Assembly: GCF_022458865.1 (NCBI RefSeq)
Contig: NZ_JAJNMU010000007.1
Location: 1 to 64,000, forward strand
Length of the DNA stretch: 64,000 bases
Reading direction: 5' to 3'
Source of the DNA: Paenibacillus periandrae
GTDB taxonomy: Bacteria; Bacillota; Bacilli; Paenibacillales; NBRC-103111
Shown: piece after piece, positions 25,390-35,482 of the stretch
Layout of the letters: each line of letters begins with the position of its first letter
Position numbering within the stretch: the first letter of the stretch is position 1
Made by a program: the position numbers and the translations under genes
Notes under the pieces: generated by a model
Database searches by the model: none
Seen by the model: the letters and a program-made list of their open reading frames with translations, nothing else
What the model was told of the DNA's origin: nothing

Positions 25390-27426
25390 TTATAAGGGAT
25401 AGTGGCAGGCTACCGAGTGACCGTTTGCAATCTCAACCAGCTTGGGCGCTTGCTCTCGGCAGCGCGCTGTTACTGCAGGGCAACGGGTATGAAACCGACA
25501 ACCTGATGGTGGTGACGCAGGCGAAGGAATTTCTCCTTGAATAGCAGCGAACTCTTTCTTTCTTGTCGGATCAGGCCAAGGGATGGATGCGATAAGCGCA
25601 GCCGTATAGGGGTGGGCTGGATGACGAAATAACTCGTCAGCCTGCGCCACTTCAACGAGATTGCCGAGATACATAACCCCAATCCGTGAGGATACGTGTC
25701 TGACAATGTTGAGCCCGTGCGCGATAAACACATAGGTTAAACCGAGCCGATTTTGCAGCTCCTGCATCAAGTTCACAATTTGCGCCTGAACCGAGACGTC
25801 AAGAGCAGATACAGCCTCATCGGCAAGCACAAATCGGGGGTTCAGTGCGATGGCACGCGCAATTCCAATACGTTGACGTTGACCACCTGAAAATTCATGT
25901 GGATATCTGGAAGCCCATTGAGGATTCAGGCCAACGATGTGCAGCAGCTCCTCCACCTTGGCTTTTTGTTCTGCAGGACTTAACGCTTCATGAACGGCCA
26001 GCGGTTCTGCGATCGTTTCACCTACAGTCCAGCGAGGGTTAACAGATCCGTACGGGTCCTGGAAAATCATTTGCATATCGCGTCTTACCGCTCGCCGTCT
26101 GCTCGCCTCCATGGCTGTCAGCTCTTCGCCTCCAAAAAATACTTGACCTGCCGTGGCTTTCTCCAGCTGGATAAGAACGCGACCAAGCGTCGACTTCCCG
26201 CTTCCTGACTCACCGACAAGTCCAAACGTCTCGCCTTCCCGGATCGTAAACGACACATCGTCCACGGCATGAATAACAGCTTTCGTAAGTCCAAAAGCTC
26301 CTTTAACCGCGTAATGCTTTGTAAGCCCGCGAACCTCAAAAAGCAGCTTAGCTGTGCTCAGTCTATCTTCAGGCTCCGGCTGAACGATGTGTTCAATGGC
26401 TGTATTCGTTGCAGTGGGACTTATGACGGGCTGACCAAGAGCCATAGTACTTACCAAAACTTCGGTATGCCAGCAAGCTGCTTCGTGACCGTCGGACCCT
26501 CTAAGAGTAGGGACCTCAGTTCGACATTGATCTGTGGCCAATGGACAACGCGGATGAAATCGGCAGCCCGAAGGAAAATCCGCTACATTCGGCGGTGTTC
26601 CCTCAATGGTATACAAGGGAGCATTACGGTCGCTGTCCATCGTTGTGATAGATCGCAGCAATCCGGCTGCATAAGGATGCCGTGGCTGCGCAAAGAGACG
26701 GTCTGCGGGTGCCTGCTCGACAATTCTGCCCGCATACATGACGATCATCCGGTCTGCTATCTCCGCAGCAATGCCCAGATCATGCGTAATTAGCAGGATT
26801 GACATCCCAAGCTCCGCCTTTAAATCATTCAACAAACGTAAAATTTGCGCTTGAATCGTGACATCGAGCGCTGTCGTCGGCTCGTCTGCGATGAGCAGCT
26901 CCGGGCCGCATGCGAGCGCCATCGCGATCATCGCCCGCTGCAGCATCCCACCCGACATTTCGTTCGGATACTGGTTCATGCGCAGCTTGGGCTCAGGAAA
27001 TCCAACGCGACGCAGCAATTCAACCGCCTGCTCACGAGCCTCCTTAACGCTTCGCTTGTCATGCCGGCGAATCGTTTCAACGAGCTGGGTACCGATGGTA
27101 AAGACCGGATCGAACGCAGCCATTGGCTCCTGAAAAATCATCGAAACCCTCTTGCCACGAATAGCACGGAGTACACTCTGGGGCAGCATTGTCAGCTCTT
27201 CACCATCCAACTTGACGCTGCCTGTCGCAATACGGCCTTTATCAAACTCAATCAGTCTCATAATGGCTTTGGATGTTATCGTCTTGCCGCTGCCAGACTC
27301 CCCGACAAGACATACGGTCTCGCCACGACCGATTTGAAAGCTTATGTCGGTAATCGGCGTAATGGAGCCGCCTGAGGACGGAAATTCCACGGTCAACCGA
27401 TCGATTGTCAATAATGGTTGGGTCAT
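25390..27426 (-). CDS. gsiA: Peptide/glutathione-type ABC transporter, fused double ATP-binding protein
   Basis: 678 residues carrying two complete oligopeptide-type ATPase domains (DppD-like then DppF-like) in one chain, as in GsiA of E. coli. The first Walker A is GESGSGKT at 42-49 with signature MSGGM. The second Walker A lies near 405 with SGGQRQR after it. Each half ends with the cysteine-bearing RFHPRCP/RFHTRCP region of dipeptide importers. It powers uptake through the two permeases just upstream in the operon. The name is by architecture; the substrate may be a peptide, glutathione or related thiol compound. Confidence 0.9.
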   Translation of the reverse strand: MTQPLLTIDRLTVEFPSSGGSITPITDISFQIGRGETVCLVGESGSGKTITSKAIMRLIEFDKGRIATGSVKLDGEELTMLPQSVLRAIRGKRVSMIFQEPMAAFDPVFTIGTQLVETIRRHDKRSVKEAREQAVELLRRVGFPEPKLRMNQYPNEMSGGMLQRAMIAMALACGPELLIADEPTTALDVTIQAQILRLLNDLKAELGMSILLITHDLGIAAEIADRMIVMYAGRIVEQAPADRLFAQPRHPYAAGLLRSITTMDSDRNAPLYTIEGTPPNVADFPSGCRFHPRCPLATDQCRTEVPTLRGSDGHEAACWHTEVLVSTMALGQPVISPTATNTAIEHIVQPEPEDRLSTAKLLFEVRGLTKHYAVKGAFGLTKAVIHAVDDVSFTIREGETFGLVGESGSGKSTLGRVLIQLEKATAGQVFFGGEELTAMEASRRRAVRRDMQMIFQDPYGSVNPRWTVGETIAEPLAVHEALSPAEQKAKVEELLHIVGLNPQWASRYPHEFSGGQRQRIGIARAIALNPRFVLADEAVSALDVSVQAQIVNLMQELQNRLGLTYVFIAHGLNIVRHVSSRIGVMYLGNLVEVAQADELFRHPAHPYTAALIASIPWPDPTRKKEFAAIQGEIPSPASPPSGCRFHTRCPAVTARCREQAPKLVEIANGHSVACHYPL

Positions 27427-27443
27427 ACGCCGCCTCCTGCGAT

Positions 27444-28328
27444 TTAGCCGCCGCTTTTTTTCGGGTCCAATACGTCCCGAATATAATCACCGATGATGTT
27501 AACAGACAGTACGAACAAGGCAATGGTAAGACCCGGGAACGTGCATATCCACCAGGCAACGGTCAAATACCCTCGTCCCTGTGCCAGGACTGTCCCCCAG
27601 TCCGGTATTTCCTTGATAACCCCAAGACCCAGGAAGCTAAGCCCGGATCCGGCTAGAATTGAAGTTCCAATACCAATCGTTGCCATAACCAGAAAAGGAG
27701 CCAGTGAATTAGGGAGCACATGCTTCCAGAATATTCGGATACCCGAGCTGCCGATTGAACGCGAGGCGAGCACAAAAGGCCGATTTTTGATGCTGAGAAC
27801 CTGACCGCGCATCACTCTGGCGTAACGAGGAATTGTTGCTGCCGCTATGGCCAGCACAACATTGAACAAGCTTGGCCCAAGCGCGGCTGCTATGGCAAGT
27901 GCCAGCAGAATACCCGGTATCGTCATTAGCACCTCAATAATCCGCATGATGACTTGGTCAATCCATCCTCCGATATAGCCGGATAACGCCCCTAATGTGG
28001 CACCTGACAGCCCGCCAACCACGACGGATGCAAATCCGATCAGAAGTGAATCCTGGCTTCCATACACGACAAGACTGAAAACATCCCTTCCTAAATAATC
28101 TGTTCCCAACAAGTGATCCGCACCGGGCGGCTTCAGTAAATTAGCTACATCCATCTTGGTCGGGGAATAGGGCGCAATCCACTGCGGTGCGATCGCACAC
28201 ACGATCAGGAACAGCACGATCAGTCCCGCAGCATACAGAAACAGCTCCGATGCGCCAATATGCCATTTTCGCACAATCCTTTTACGTTCGATCTTCCACA
28301 TCGGTTTAAGAGCTGCTGCTTCTTTCAT
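27444..28328 (-). CDS. Dipeptide/oligopeptide ABC transporter permease (DppC/GsiD type)
   Basis: 294 residues, six membrane segments. The N-terminus includes the OppC_N region (WIAPYSPTKMDVANLLKPPG). The EAA loop, which contacts the ATPase, is near SIGSSGIRIFWKHVLPNS. It lies 17 bases from each neighbour in the operon. The start ATG 28328 follows AGGAGG. It pairs with the DppB-type permease at 28346. Confidence 0.92.
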   Translation of the reverse strand: MKEAAALKPMWKIERKRIVRKWHIGASELFLYAAGLIVLFLIVCAIAPQWIAPYSPTKMDVANLLKPPGADHLLGTDYLGRDVFSLVVYGSQDSLLIGFASVVVGGLSGATLGALSGYIGGWIDQVIMRIIEVLMTIPGILLALAIAAALGPSLFNVVLAIAAATIPRYARVMRGQVLSIKNRPFVLASRSIGSSGIRIFWKHVLPNSLAPFLVMATIGIGTSILAGSGLSFLGLGVIKEIPDWGTVLAQGRGYLTVAWWICTFPGLTIALFVLSVNIIGDYIRDVLDPKKSGG

Positions 28329-28345
28329 TCCGGTTCCTCCTCATC

Positions 28346-29272
28346 TTATTGCGACCGCCTAATGCGCGGATCGACGAATGTATAGGATACATCCACAAGC
28401 AGATTAACAGCGACATAGATGATCGCCGTGAAAAAGACAACACCTTGTACAACAGGCATATCCTTCGCTATGATCGCATCGGCAAGGATTCGTCCGATAC
28501 CCTGCCTTGCAAACACAGTCTCAATCACGACAGTTCCACTCAACAGCTCACCGATCATGACACCGATCATCGTAAGCGCAGGAATGAGCGAATTGCGTAA
28601 GGCATGTCGGTACATGACCGCGCGTTCCGCCAATCCTTTTGCACGCAGCGTCAATATGAATGGCTCCCCCAGCACTTCCAGCATGGTATTACGGACCATT
28701 CGGACAATAAAGCCGGCTCCGACCAATCCCAGAGCAAGACCCGGAAGGACAAGCGTGTCCCAACCATCCGAGCCCATTGCCGGAAACCAACCCAGCTGAA
28801 TGGAAAACAGCAGCAGCAATAAAATCCCCGTCCAGAACGAAGGCATCGAGATCCCGAACAATCCGACGAACCTTGCGATAATATCGATAATACCGTTGCG
28901 ATGTATGGCAGAGAGGACGCCGAGCAGAATTCCGATTACGATGGACACTACCGCACTGACGAGTGTCAAGGCCAACGTCGCCGGAACATGCGCCAAAATT
29001 TTGGGAAGCACCTCATCATGATTGATTCTTGATACCCCAAAGTTCCCATGAAGCAGCTCAACGAAGTAGTGTAAAAACTGCACATAGAACGGTTGATCCA
29101 GACCCATCTGATGACGCATGTCCGCGATCGCTTCCGGTGTTGTTGCATTCCCGTCCAGCATCTGAAGTACCGGGTCGCCGGGCAGCACATACATAATGAT
29201 AAAGACCAGCATCGACGAACCGACAACAACGAGCAAGGAGGTCAACAAGCGGGTTGCGATGGTTCCGGTCAT
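28346..29272 (-). CDS. Dipeptide/oligopeptide ABC transporter permease (DppB/GsiC type)
   Basis: 308 residues, six membrane segments. The N-terminal helix carries the family phrase FIIMYVLPGDP. The EAA-type loop is in RAKGLAERAVMYRHALRNSLIPALT. The order SBP-DppB-DppC-ATPase is the classical order for dipeptide importers. Spacing to neighbours is 17-20 bases, so it is one transcription unit. Confidence 0.92.
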   Translation of the reverse strand: MTGTIATRLLTSLLVVVGSSMLVFIIMYVLPGDPVLQMLDGNATTPEAIADMRHQMGLDQPFYVQFLHYFVELLHGNFGVSRINHDEVLPKILAHVPATLALTLVSAVVSIVIGILLGVLSAIHRNGIIDIIARFVGLFGISMPSFWTGILLLLLFSIQLGWFPAMGSDGWDTLVLPGLALGLVGAGFIVRMVRNTMLEVLGEPFILTLRAKGLAERAVMYRHALRNSLIPALTMIGVMIGELLSGTVVIETVFARQGIGRILADAIIAKDMPVVQGVVFFTAIIYVAVNLLVDVSYTFVDPRIRRSQ

Positions 29273-29292
29273 GTAGCTTTCCTCCCTTTCAA

Positions 29293-30945
29293 TTATTTAC
29301 GGATACTGACATCATAGAACAGTGGGTATCCGAGCAGATCATATTTCAGTCCTTCTACTGATTTGGGATGAGCTACCGTATAAGGAAACACATAGATCGG
29401 AAGAATAATAGCCTTTTCGATCAGGTATTGCTGGATTTGCCCATAAATCGCCTTCCGTTTTTGCAGATTAGATTCGGCAGCGCCTTGATCTAGAAGCTTG
29501 TCGATTTCCGGATCAGCCAAGTGAGACCAATTGGTACCTCCTTTTGAAAACTCCCTATCCGAACGGAAAATATTACGAATCACATCCGGATCGGCTTTGA
29601 CCTGTGAATTACCCCAAAGGTCATAAGAACCATCCAATAGCGGTGTATTCGTGTCCTTTGTGATATTCAATACGGTATTAATGCCGATTTGCTTGATCTG
29701 TTGTTGGACAATTGCAGCAATATCATTGCGCTTCTCACGGTTTGGCGATCCGTCCAGATAGCGAAGGGTCAGCTTCTTGCCGTCCTTCTCACGAATGCCA
29801 TCGGCTCCCTTTTTCCAGCCCAGTTCGTCCAGCAGTTGGTTTGCCTTTGCTACATCCGGCTTAATGCGATTCTCCAGTGTCGCATCATATCCGAGTAAGC
29901 CAGGTGTAAACGAGGACCAGGCACGCTCATAAGTACCTAAATACAACGTTTTGACAATCGTGTCTACATCTACCGCAAGCTGGACCGCTTGGCGTGCCTT
30001 GGGATCGTTCCACGGTTCATTACGTAAATTGAAGTAAAGCGAGAAAGCCGTTCCGTTCGTGGCCGCTTGATCCACCTTGATCTTGGGATCATTTTTGAGA
30101 GCTGCTATATTTTGCGGCGGTACAGCTTCGGCGGCAAGCAATTGTCCGCTTTGTACGCTGCCGATCCGGGTCGCTTCCTCCGGTACAATCTTAAATGTCA
30201 GCTTGTCGAGGTGAGATGGTCCTTTATTGTCAGCACCTGGTGGTCCCCAGTTATAATCCGGGTTTTTCTCAAGCGTAATCTCATCGTTCTCCGTCCACTT
30301 CACAAATTTGAATGGGCCCGTTCCGACAGGATGTTTTACATATTGATCACCATATTGCTGAATCGCCGTCGGCGAAGATATACCGAGAAATGCGGAGCTT
30401 AACCCACTAAGAAATGCTTCAAATGGCTGGGAAAGATTCACCTTGATCGTGTAATCATCCACAACCTCCGAGGACGAGACAGGGCCGAGCAATGAACGCG
30501 CTTGTCCTGTTACTGCTGCGATATGATCAAAATTTGCTTTGACCGCAGCGGCGTTAAACGGTGTACCGTCTTGAAATTTAACGTTTTGGCGAAGCTTGAA
30601 CGTGTACGTTTTACCATCATCCGATTTGGTCCAACTGGTCGCAAGCCAAGGCTGAAACGAGCCGTCAGCCATTTGGAAAATCAAGCTGTCAAATATGTTC
30701 CGGAACACCCGATGTGATACGGCAAAGCCACTGGCACCGGGGTCCAGTTTATCGGGCGAAGTGGCCAAAGCAAAGGTCAATGTACCGCCCTCGACTGGCT
30801 TGCTGCTGACTACCGTTTTGTCGCCGCTCGTCTTCTCAGCCTCCGTCCCCCCCTTGTTCGTGGAGCAGCCTGCCAATACTAAGGTTAAAGCCACGGAAAC
30901 TGCTGTGTATTTGATCCATTTTGATCCCAAATTAGTCTTCATCAT
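29293..30945 (-). CDS. Peptide-type ABC transporter substrate-binding lipoprotein
   Basis: 550 residues, SBP family 5 (DppA/OppA/NikA fold). The signal peptide ends in a lipobox LVLAGC, with C27 as the lipid-anchored residue. Family-5 signatures include FKLRQNVKFQDGTPFNAAAVKANFDHI and GTGPFKFVKW. Ligands of the family range from peptides to glutathione and nickel. Context with monooxygenases and a deacylase suggests an organosulfur or modified-peptide ligand. It lies 52 bases after the DinB gene. Confidence 0.92.
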   Translation of the reverse strand: MMKTNLGSKWIKYTAVSVALTLVLAGCSTNKGGTEAEKTSGDKTVVSSKPVEGGTLTFALATSPDKLDPGASGFAVSHRVFRNIFDSLIFQMADGSFQPWLATSWTKSDDGKTYTFKLRQNVKFQDGTPFNAAAVKANFDHIAAVTGQARSLLGPVSSSEVVDDYTIKVNLSQPFEAFLSGLSSAFLGISSPTAIQQYGDQYVKHPVGTGPFKFVKWTENDEITLEKNPDYNWGPPGADNKGPSHLDKLTFKIVPEEATRIGSVQSGQLLAAEAVPPQNIAALKNDPKIKVDQAATNGTAFSLYFNLRNEPWNDPKARQAVQLAVDVDTIVKTLYLGTYERAWSSFTPGLLGYDATLENRIKPDVAKANQLLDELGWKKGADGIREKDGKKLTLRYLDGSPNREKRNDIAAIVQQQIKQIGINTVLNITKDTNTPLLDGSYDLWGNSQVKADPDVIRNIFRSDREFSKGGTNWSHLADPEIDKLLDQGAAESNLQKRKAIYGQIQQYLIEKAIILPIYVFPYTVAHPKSVEGLKYDLLGYPLFYDVSIRK

Positions 30946-30997
30946 CTATCCCCTATTCGTGTTCGTCTTCTCGTCAATCCGTACTACGCAGCATATT

Positions 30998-31489
30998 CTA
31001 CAAATGTACAGCTCCTGCATGATTGACAGCCGCCGATGCCTGCTTAATCCGATCTATCTGACCGATATGGTAATGCACATGTTTGATAAATCCGGCTACG
31101 ATATCGGTGATTCGCACGGTTTCACCCTTGAAATTGACACCTGTTTTCTCCCAATCCTTATTCGTCAATCGTCCGAACAGCAAGCTGTTATATTGAAGCA
31201 GAGCACGGAAAGCTTCCAGGATTTCACCGATATCACTTTCGTTCGCTTTCTGTCCGCTAACCCAGGCGTCTTGATTAAAAGCCGGCAGTTGAGCTGTAGT
31301 ATCCGCGAGAATATCACGAATACGAAACGAAACGACGATATGATGGTCCGTCAAATGGTTAATGACCTCTGTTACGCTCCATGATTCGGGTACCGCTTTC
31401 CATCTCACTTGCTCCTGACTAAGTCCATCAATCGCTTGAACCAATGAACGATGCGTGTCCAGGTATGCTGGTATTTGTTCTAAACTCAT
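30998..31489 (-). CDS. DinB/YfiT-fold protein, possible thiol transferase
   Basis: 163 residues, four-helix DinB fold. Putative metal-ligand histidines are at VINHLTDHHI (about 45-51) and in the late HVHYHIGQ motif (about 136-141). The superfamily includes bacillithiol S-transferases (BstA/YfiT), which use the low-molecular-weight thiol of Firmicutes. As first gene of an operon with a peptide/thiol-type importer and oxygenases, a thiol-conjugation role is plausible but inferred. It starts at ATG 31489 after GGGAGGG. Confidence 0.75.
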   Translation of the reverse strand: MSLEQIPAYLDTHRSLVQAIDGLSQEQVRWKAVPESWSVTEVINHLTDHHIVVSFRIRDILADTTAQLPAFNQDAWVSGQKANESDIGEILEAFRALLQYNSLLFGRLTNKDWEKTGVNFKGETVRITDIVAGFIKHVHYHIGQIDRIKQASAAVNHAGAVHL

Positions 31490-31560
31490 TCGGGTCCCTC
31501 CCTACAATTGTTTGTGTAATGATCGCTTCATAATTACTACTTATCACATTGATTTAGTTG

Positions 31561-31607
31561 GTATTAAATTAATACTTAACATACCATGACTGCTTCCGAC
31601 CGTCCAA
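31561..31607 (-). promoter_or_regulatory. Promoter and palindromic operator of the seven-gene operon
   Basis: On the minus strand TTGGAC (31607-31602), an 18-base spacer and TATGTT (31583-31578) form a plausible sigma-A promoter. Directly after the -10 lies a perfect palindrome, GTATTAA-A-TTAATAC (31561-31575), well placed to block initiation. The binding protein is unknown; LysR- or Rrf2-type (CymR) control would fit a sulfur operon, but the element is not a known CymR consensus. Confidence 0.6.
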
Positions 31608-31694
31608 TAGAGTTCTTCTATTCATTAATAACAAATTCCGATTGTAAATCGGGAACTTCGGCATCCACAGCCTAATGAAAGCAAGCAACTGTAC

Positions 31695-31740
31695 AAACAA
31701 AAGACTTTCAGAACGCTGCTGCTGCAGCGTCTAAAAGTCT
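31695..31740 (-). terminator. Terminator of the three-gene monooxygenase operon
   Basis: AGACTTT...AACGCTGC (31702-31718) pairs with GCAGCGT...AAAGTCT (31724-31740), a long stem with small bulges, followed on the minus strand by TTTGTTTG. Confidence 0.8.
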
Positions 31741-31780
31741 CCGGTTGTCCGGCAGCCTCTTCTTGGTTTCCCTGCTATTC

Positions 31781-32848
31781 TTAAGGAGCAACTGGCTGCA
31801 GAGTCAACGGTTTGTTATCCCAAACCGTACTTGGAATTTCGCGTCTTAGAACCGGCATGACATCAGCGGCAAACCGTTCTACCTGCTCAAGCTGCTCGGC
31901 TTCAGTCAAGCCGTCCACACTGATGCTGAGCACTTGATGACCGTAAGCCTCGTGGTAATTCAGGATTTTTTCGATTACACGATCAGCGCTGCCCACGAGA
32001 GTAGGTCCATTCTGAATATTATCCTCAAGATCCTTGAAGGGCGATTGATTGTGCTTAGCCGATGCCGTATTGTGAAAAGCATCGTAATAGGGGCGATAAC
32101 GTTTGATCGCTTCCTCGTTGGTATTCGCCAGGTATAAGCCTCCTCCGCCTGCTCCCACGACTGCGTCCTTGGGATCTCGCCCGTAGTAGGCCCAGCGTTC
32201 GCGGTAGTTGTCGATCAGTGCTTTATATTTAGCCTGCGGATGAAAACCGTTGGATGAGAAAATCGGCTCTCCGTATTTAGCCGCCAGTTCAGTGGATAGC
32301 GGACTTGATGCGCTGCCATGCCACACCGGAATCGACTTCTGAAACGGTCTCGGCTGTGTAGTGACTTGGTTCAGCGGAGAGCGATAGCGTCCTTGCCAGC
32401 TGACATTCTCCTCATTCCATAGCTGTTTGAGAAGCGCATAACGTTCGGCAAGAGATTCCCACTGTTCTTCCTCACTAATGCCAAAAAGCGGATAGTGCCG
32501 CGGGTCGTTCCCTTTGCCGATAATCATCTCTAAACGTCCACCAGAGAGATGATCCAGTGTCGCATAGTCCTCGGCCACCCTTACAGGATCGAGTACGCTT
32601 AGCACCGTTACCGTTGTAAGCAGCCGAATCTTAGACGTATTGGCTGCGATAGCGGTCAATACCAACGGCGGTGAGGAGGACAGGAACGGTGCGCCATGCC
32701 GCTCACCCACACCATAAGCTTCATAGCCAAGCTTTTCGGCAAGAGTTGCCTGCTTCAACACATTCTGAATTTTTTGCTGTGAGGTTAAGGTTTCCCCGGT
32801 TACAGCGTTTGGGATGTTCATCATCAGGCTAAACAATGCAAATTTCAT
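31781..32848 (-). CDS. LLM class flavin-dependent monooxygenase (copy 2)
   Basis: 355 residues, near-duplicate of the enzyme at 24228-25313: same VGERH, LTTVTVLSVLDPVRVAEDYATLD and WNEENVSWQGRYRSPLN blocks, and a shared C-terminal IPSTVW. Differences cluster at residues about 215-275 (substrate side of the barrel) and at the extreme C-terminus, suggesting a changed substrate range. It is last in an operon of three monooxygenases. It starts at ATG 32848 after AGGAGG. Confidence 0.88.
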   Translation of the reverse strand: MKFALFSLMMNIPNAVTGETLTSQQKIQNVLKQATLAEKLGYEAYGVGERHGAPFLSSSPPLVLTAIAANTSKIRLLTTVTVLSVLDPVRVAEDYATLDHLSGGRLEMIIGKGNDPRHYPLFGISEEEQWESLAERYALLKQLWNEENVSWQGRYRSPLNQVTTQPRPFQKSIPVWHGSASSPLSTELAAKYGEPIFSSNGFHPQAKYKALIDNYRERWAYYGRDPKDAVVGAGGGGLYLANTNEEAIKRYRPYYDAFHNTASAKHNQSPFKDLEDNIQNGPTLVGSADRVIEKILNYHEAYGHQVLSISVDGLTEAEQLEQVERFAADVMPVLRREIPSTVWDNKPLTLQPVAP

Positions 32849-32926
32849 CTTTCATTTTCCTCCTTGGCGTTGTGCGGCTTAACCGAATCATTATGAAGGA
32901 TCGGGTGATGTCTAACAACTGAATCA

Positions 32927-34270
32927 TTACTGCTCCGCCAAAGCTTCAACAAGCTCCTGTTTATTCAGTCTTGCTAAGGTATGACGGTTTTGCAGGAAGG
33001 GCAAACCCAGGTTGCCACGCAGCGTATCCGCTTCGTATTCGGTTCGGAACAAACCTCTTTCTTGTAAGATAGGAACAACATGATCAATAAAATCATTTAA
33101 TCCTGTTGGCAGAACGGCACTTCCGATCATAAACCCGTCTGCTGCTCCCTCCTCGAACCAACGTTGCATCGTATCAGCGATTTGTATAGGCGTTCCTGTA
33201 AATCCGCCTCTTGGGGAGGCTACTCGGATCGCCAATTGACGTAAGGTGAGGTTTTCTTCTTTTGCCAATTTTTTAATGAAATCGCTCGTGCTCTTAAATC
33301 CTTCGCTCCCCAAGTTCCCAAGATCCGGCAGCGGTTCGTCCAGCGGAAACTGACTAAAATCAAAATGATTAAAATACCGGCCCAAGTAATGTAAGGCGAC
33401 ATCAATATCCACAAGGTTGGCAATTTGCTCATACTTCGCTTTGGCCTCTTCCTCAGTGAATCCGACAATAGGGCTAATACCGGGGAATATCAGTACATCA
33501 CCAGCAGAACGCCCGAATTGGACAGCCCTTCTTTTCACATCCTGATAAAAGCTTTTGGCATCCTCTATCGTTTCATGTCCGGTAAATACGGCATCGGCTT
33601 CTTTCGCAGCCAAATCTCTGCCCGAATCCGATGATCCCGCTTGAAAGATTAAAGGCTGCCCCTGCTTGGATCTGGCTATATTGAGCGGGCCCTGCACCGA
33701 ATAAAATTCACCCTGATGGTTAACCCGATGCATTTTGGAAGGATCTATAAATTGACCGGATTGCTTATCGCGAACAAAAGCATCGTCCTCCCACGAGTCC
33801 CACAGCCCCTTCGTTAGCTGCAAATATTCCTCGGCAATTCGATAGCGCAGCTCATGGGAGGGATGCTCAGTTTTACTGTAATTTAAAGCTGATCCCTCCA
33901 AGGGAGAAGTGACAGCGTTCCATCCCGCACGACCGCCGCTGATCATATCAATCGTAGCGAACTGTCTGGCGACCGTGTAAGGCTCGCTGTAAGAGGTGGA
34001 GAGTGTCCCGACTAGCCCTATGTGTGAGCTCACTCCTGCCAAAGCCGATAAAACGGCAACCGGCTCAAATCGATTCAAAAAATTCGGATGCGAGATTTCG
34101 TTAATATACAACCCGTCTGCCACAAAAACCAAATCCAGCTTACCCGCCTCGGCCTTGTGAACAAGCTGCTTATAAAAATCAAAATTTACACTTGCGTCCG
34201 CCACAGCATCAGGATGTCTCCAAGCTGCCATATGACCACCAGGTCCGTGCAGCATCGCTCCAATTTTCAA
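32927..34270 (-). CDS. NtaA/DmoA family FMN-dependent monooxygenase
   Basis: About 447 residues. The start is set at TTG 34270, 11 bases after AGGAG, giving the family opening [20 protein letters not shown]; a GTG at 34297 is in frame but its ribosome site would overlap it. Family signatures [11 protein letters not shown] and [21 protein letters not shown] are present. Relatives include YxeK and YtnJ of B. subtilis, which cleave S-modified N-acetylcysteine, and DmoA for dimethyl sulfide. Middle gene of the three-oxygenase operon. C-S bond cleavage is the best inference. Confidence 0.88.
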   Translation of the reverse strand: MKIGAMLHGPGGHMAAWRHPDAVADASVNFDFYKQLVHKAEAGKLDLVFVADGLYINEISHPNFLNRFEPVAVLSALAGVSSHIGLVGTLSTSYSEPYTVARQFATIDMISGGRAGWNAVTSPLEGSALNYSKTEHPSHELRYRIAEEYLQLTKGLWDSWEDDAFVRDKQSGQFIDPSKMHRVNHQGEFYSVQGPLNIARSKQGQPLIFQAGSSDSGRDLAAKEADAVFTGHETIEDAKSFYQDVKRRAVQFGRSAGDVLIFPGISPIVGFTEEEAKAKYEQIANLVDIDVALHYLGRYFNHFDFSQFPLDEPLPDLGNLGSEGFKSTSDFIKKLAKEENLTLRQLAIRVASPRGGFTGTPIQIADTMQRWFEEGAADGFMIGSAVLPTGLNDFIDHVVPILQERGLFRTEYEADTLRGNLGLPFLQNRHTLARLNKQELVEALAEQ

Positions 34271-34321
34271 CTTTCTTGAGTCTCCTATGGTAAGCACCTC
34301 GCAATCGTATAATAGGAATCT

Positions 34322-35338
34322 TTAGACCATTAATTGTGCAAAAGCCCCCTGCAGCTGCTCATAAGCATACAGCCGTTGTGCAAACTCATTTAATGCCACT
34401 GTCACAATAATCTCCTCAATTTGATATTCATTATGAATGGCGATCAGCTTCTGGCGCACTGTTTCTTTGGAGCCGTAGATGATGTTTGCCTGCGTTTCCT
34501 GGATGGTGTAAGGCTCAGTGGTTTGCCGTCCGTATTCCTCGATCTGCTCCCTATTTTTTACCGTTAAGGTGCGTCCGTTTTTCAACTTAATTTTGAAAAT
34601 CTTCGAATTAGCTGCCGCCAGCTGCTCCGCTTCCTCATCGGAATCAGCCATAATAATGGATAACGCAAGAATAGCTTGGGGTTGCTTCAGGTACCCTGAC
34701 TGAAAATGCGAACGATATATCCCGAACGCTTCAGCTATCGTTTTGTCCTCTCCATTGATCGACTGTGAAAATACGTAAGGAATACCGAGGCTTGCCGCCA
34801 GCTCAGCACTTTCTACACCGGCACCGAGCAAGTATAAGTCGGCTGGCTGCTCTGAAAGAGGCGTTGCTCTGACACCATTCAAGGGATCCTCTGAATCCTG
34901 CTCATTAGCCAGCAATCGCTTTAAATGTACGAGCTTTTCTCCGAACGATAGACTGTTCCCTGATTCGTTCTGCTGAAGTGCTCGTGTGGAACGCGGCAAT
35001 CCTCCAGGTGCTCTGCCAATCCCAAGATCGACACGTCCTGGAGCAAGAGCAGCCAGAACATTAAAATTTTCCGCTACCTTATACGGGCTATAATGCTGCA
35101 GCATTACACCCCCTGATCCAACACGAATCTGCTTCGTAACAGCTAATAAGTAAGCGATCAGTACCTCCGGCGAAGAGCCTGCCAGTTTATCCGAATCATG
35201 GTGCTCAGACACCCAGAACCGGTAATAGCCCAGCTCCTCTGCTTTTTGCGCAAGCTGAATCGTATTATGAAACGCCTGATTTGCTGTCTCCCTTTCTCCT
35301 ATCGGGCTTTGATCCAAGATACTTAACCTGAGTCCCAT
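34322..35338 (-). CDS. LLM class oxidoreductase, MsnO8/YtmO-like
   Basis: 338 residues from ATG 35338, after AAAGGG. The N-terminus LRLSILDQSPIGER, the FWVSEHHD motif (about 46-53) and GGVMLQHYSPYKVAE are typical of the MsnO8-type group that includes B. subtilis YtmO. First gene of the operon with the NtaA-type enzyme and LLM copy 2; a strong promoter lies 63-91 bases upstream. The pairing of a YtmO-like and a YtnJ-like enzyme mirrors the ytm sulfur operon. Confidence 0.87.
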   Translation of the reverse strand: MGLRLSILDQSPIGERETANQAFHNTIQLAQKAEELGYYRFWVSEHHDSDKLAGSSPEVLIAYLLAVTKQIRVGSGGVMLQHYSPYKVAENFNVLAALAPGRVDLGIGRAPGGLPRSTRALQQNESGNSLSFGEKLVHLKRLLANEQDSEDPLNGVRATPLSEQPADLYLLGAGVESAELAASLGIPYVFSQSINGEDKTIAEAFGIYRSHFQSGYLKQPQAILALSIIMADSDEEAEQLAAANSKIFKIKLKNGRTLTVKNREQIEEYGRQTTEPYTIQETQANIIYGSKETVRQKLIAIHNEYQIEEIIVTVALNEFAQRLYAYEQLQGAFAQLMV

Positions 35339-35400
35339 CCTCAACACCCTTTCAATCAAAATATTTCCCATAGGTTTTGTTGGTTTAATATCTTACTAAA

Positions 35401-35429
35401 ACTGTATCACTGCCCATTAACAGCGTCAA
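35401..35429 (-). promoter_or_regulatory. Strong sigma-A promoter of the three-monooxygenase operon
   Basis: On the minus strand TTGACG (35429-35424), 17-base spacer, TACAGT (35406-35401). It lies between the LysR gene and the first monooxygenase, so the operon can be transcribed apart from lysR. Confidence 0.75.
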
Positions 35430-35482
35430 CGGGTAGAACAATAGCTTCTTTCTATCCAGTTATTTAAACATTCTATTAGTAG

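Noticed and set aside
31490..31700. T-box or S-box riboswitch before the organosulfur operon
   Set aside because: No T-box signature and no SAM-I core motifs were seen; only a promoter and palindrome are supported.
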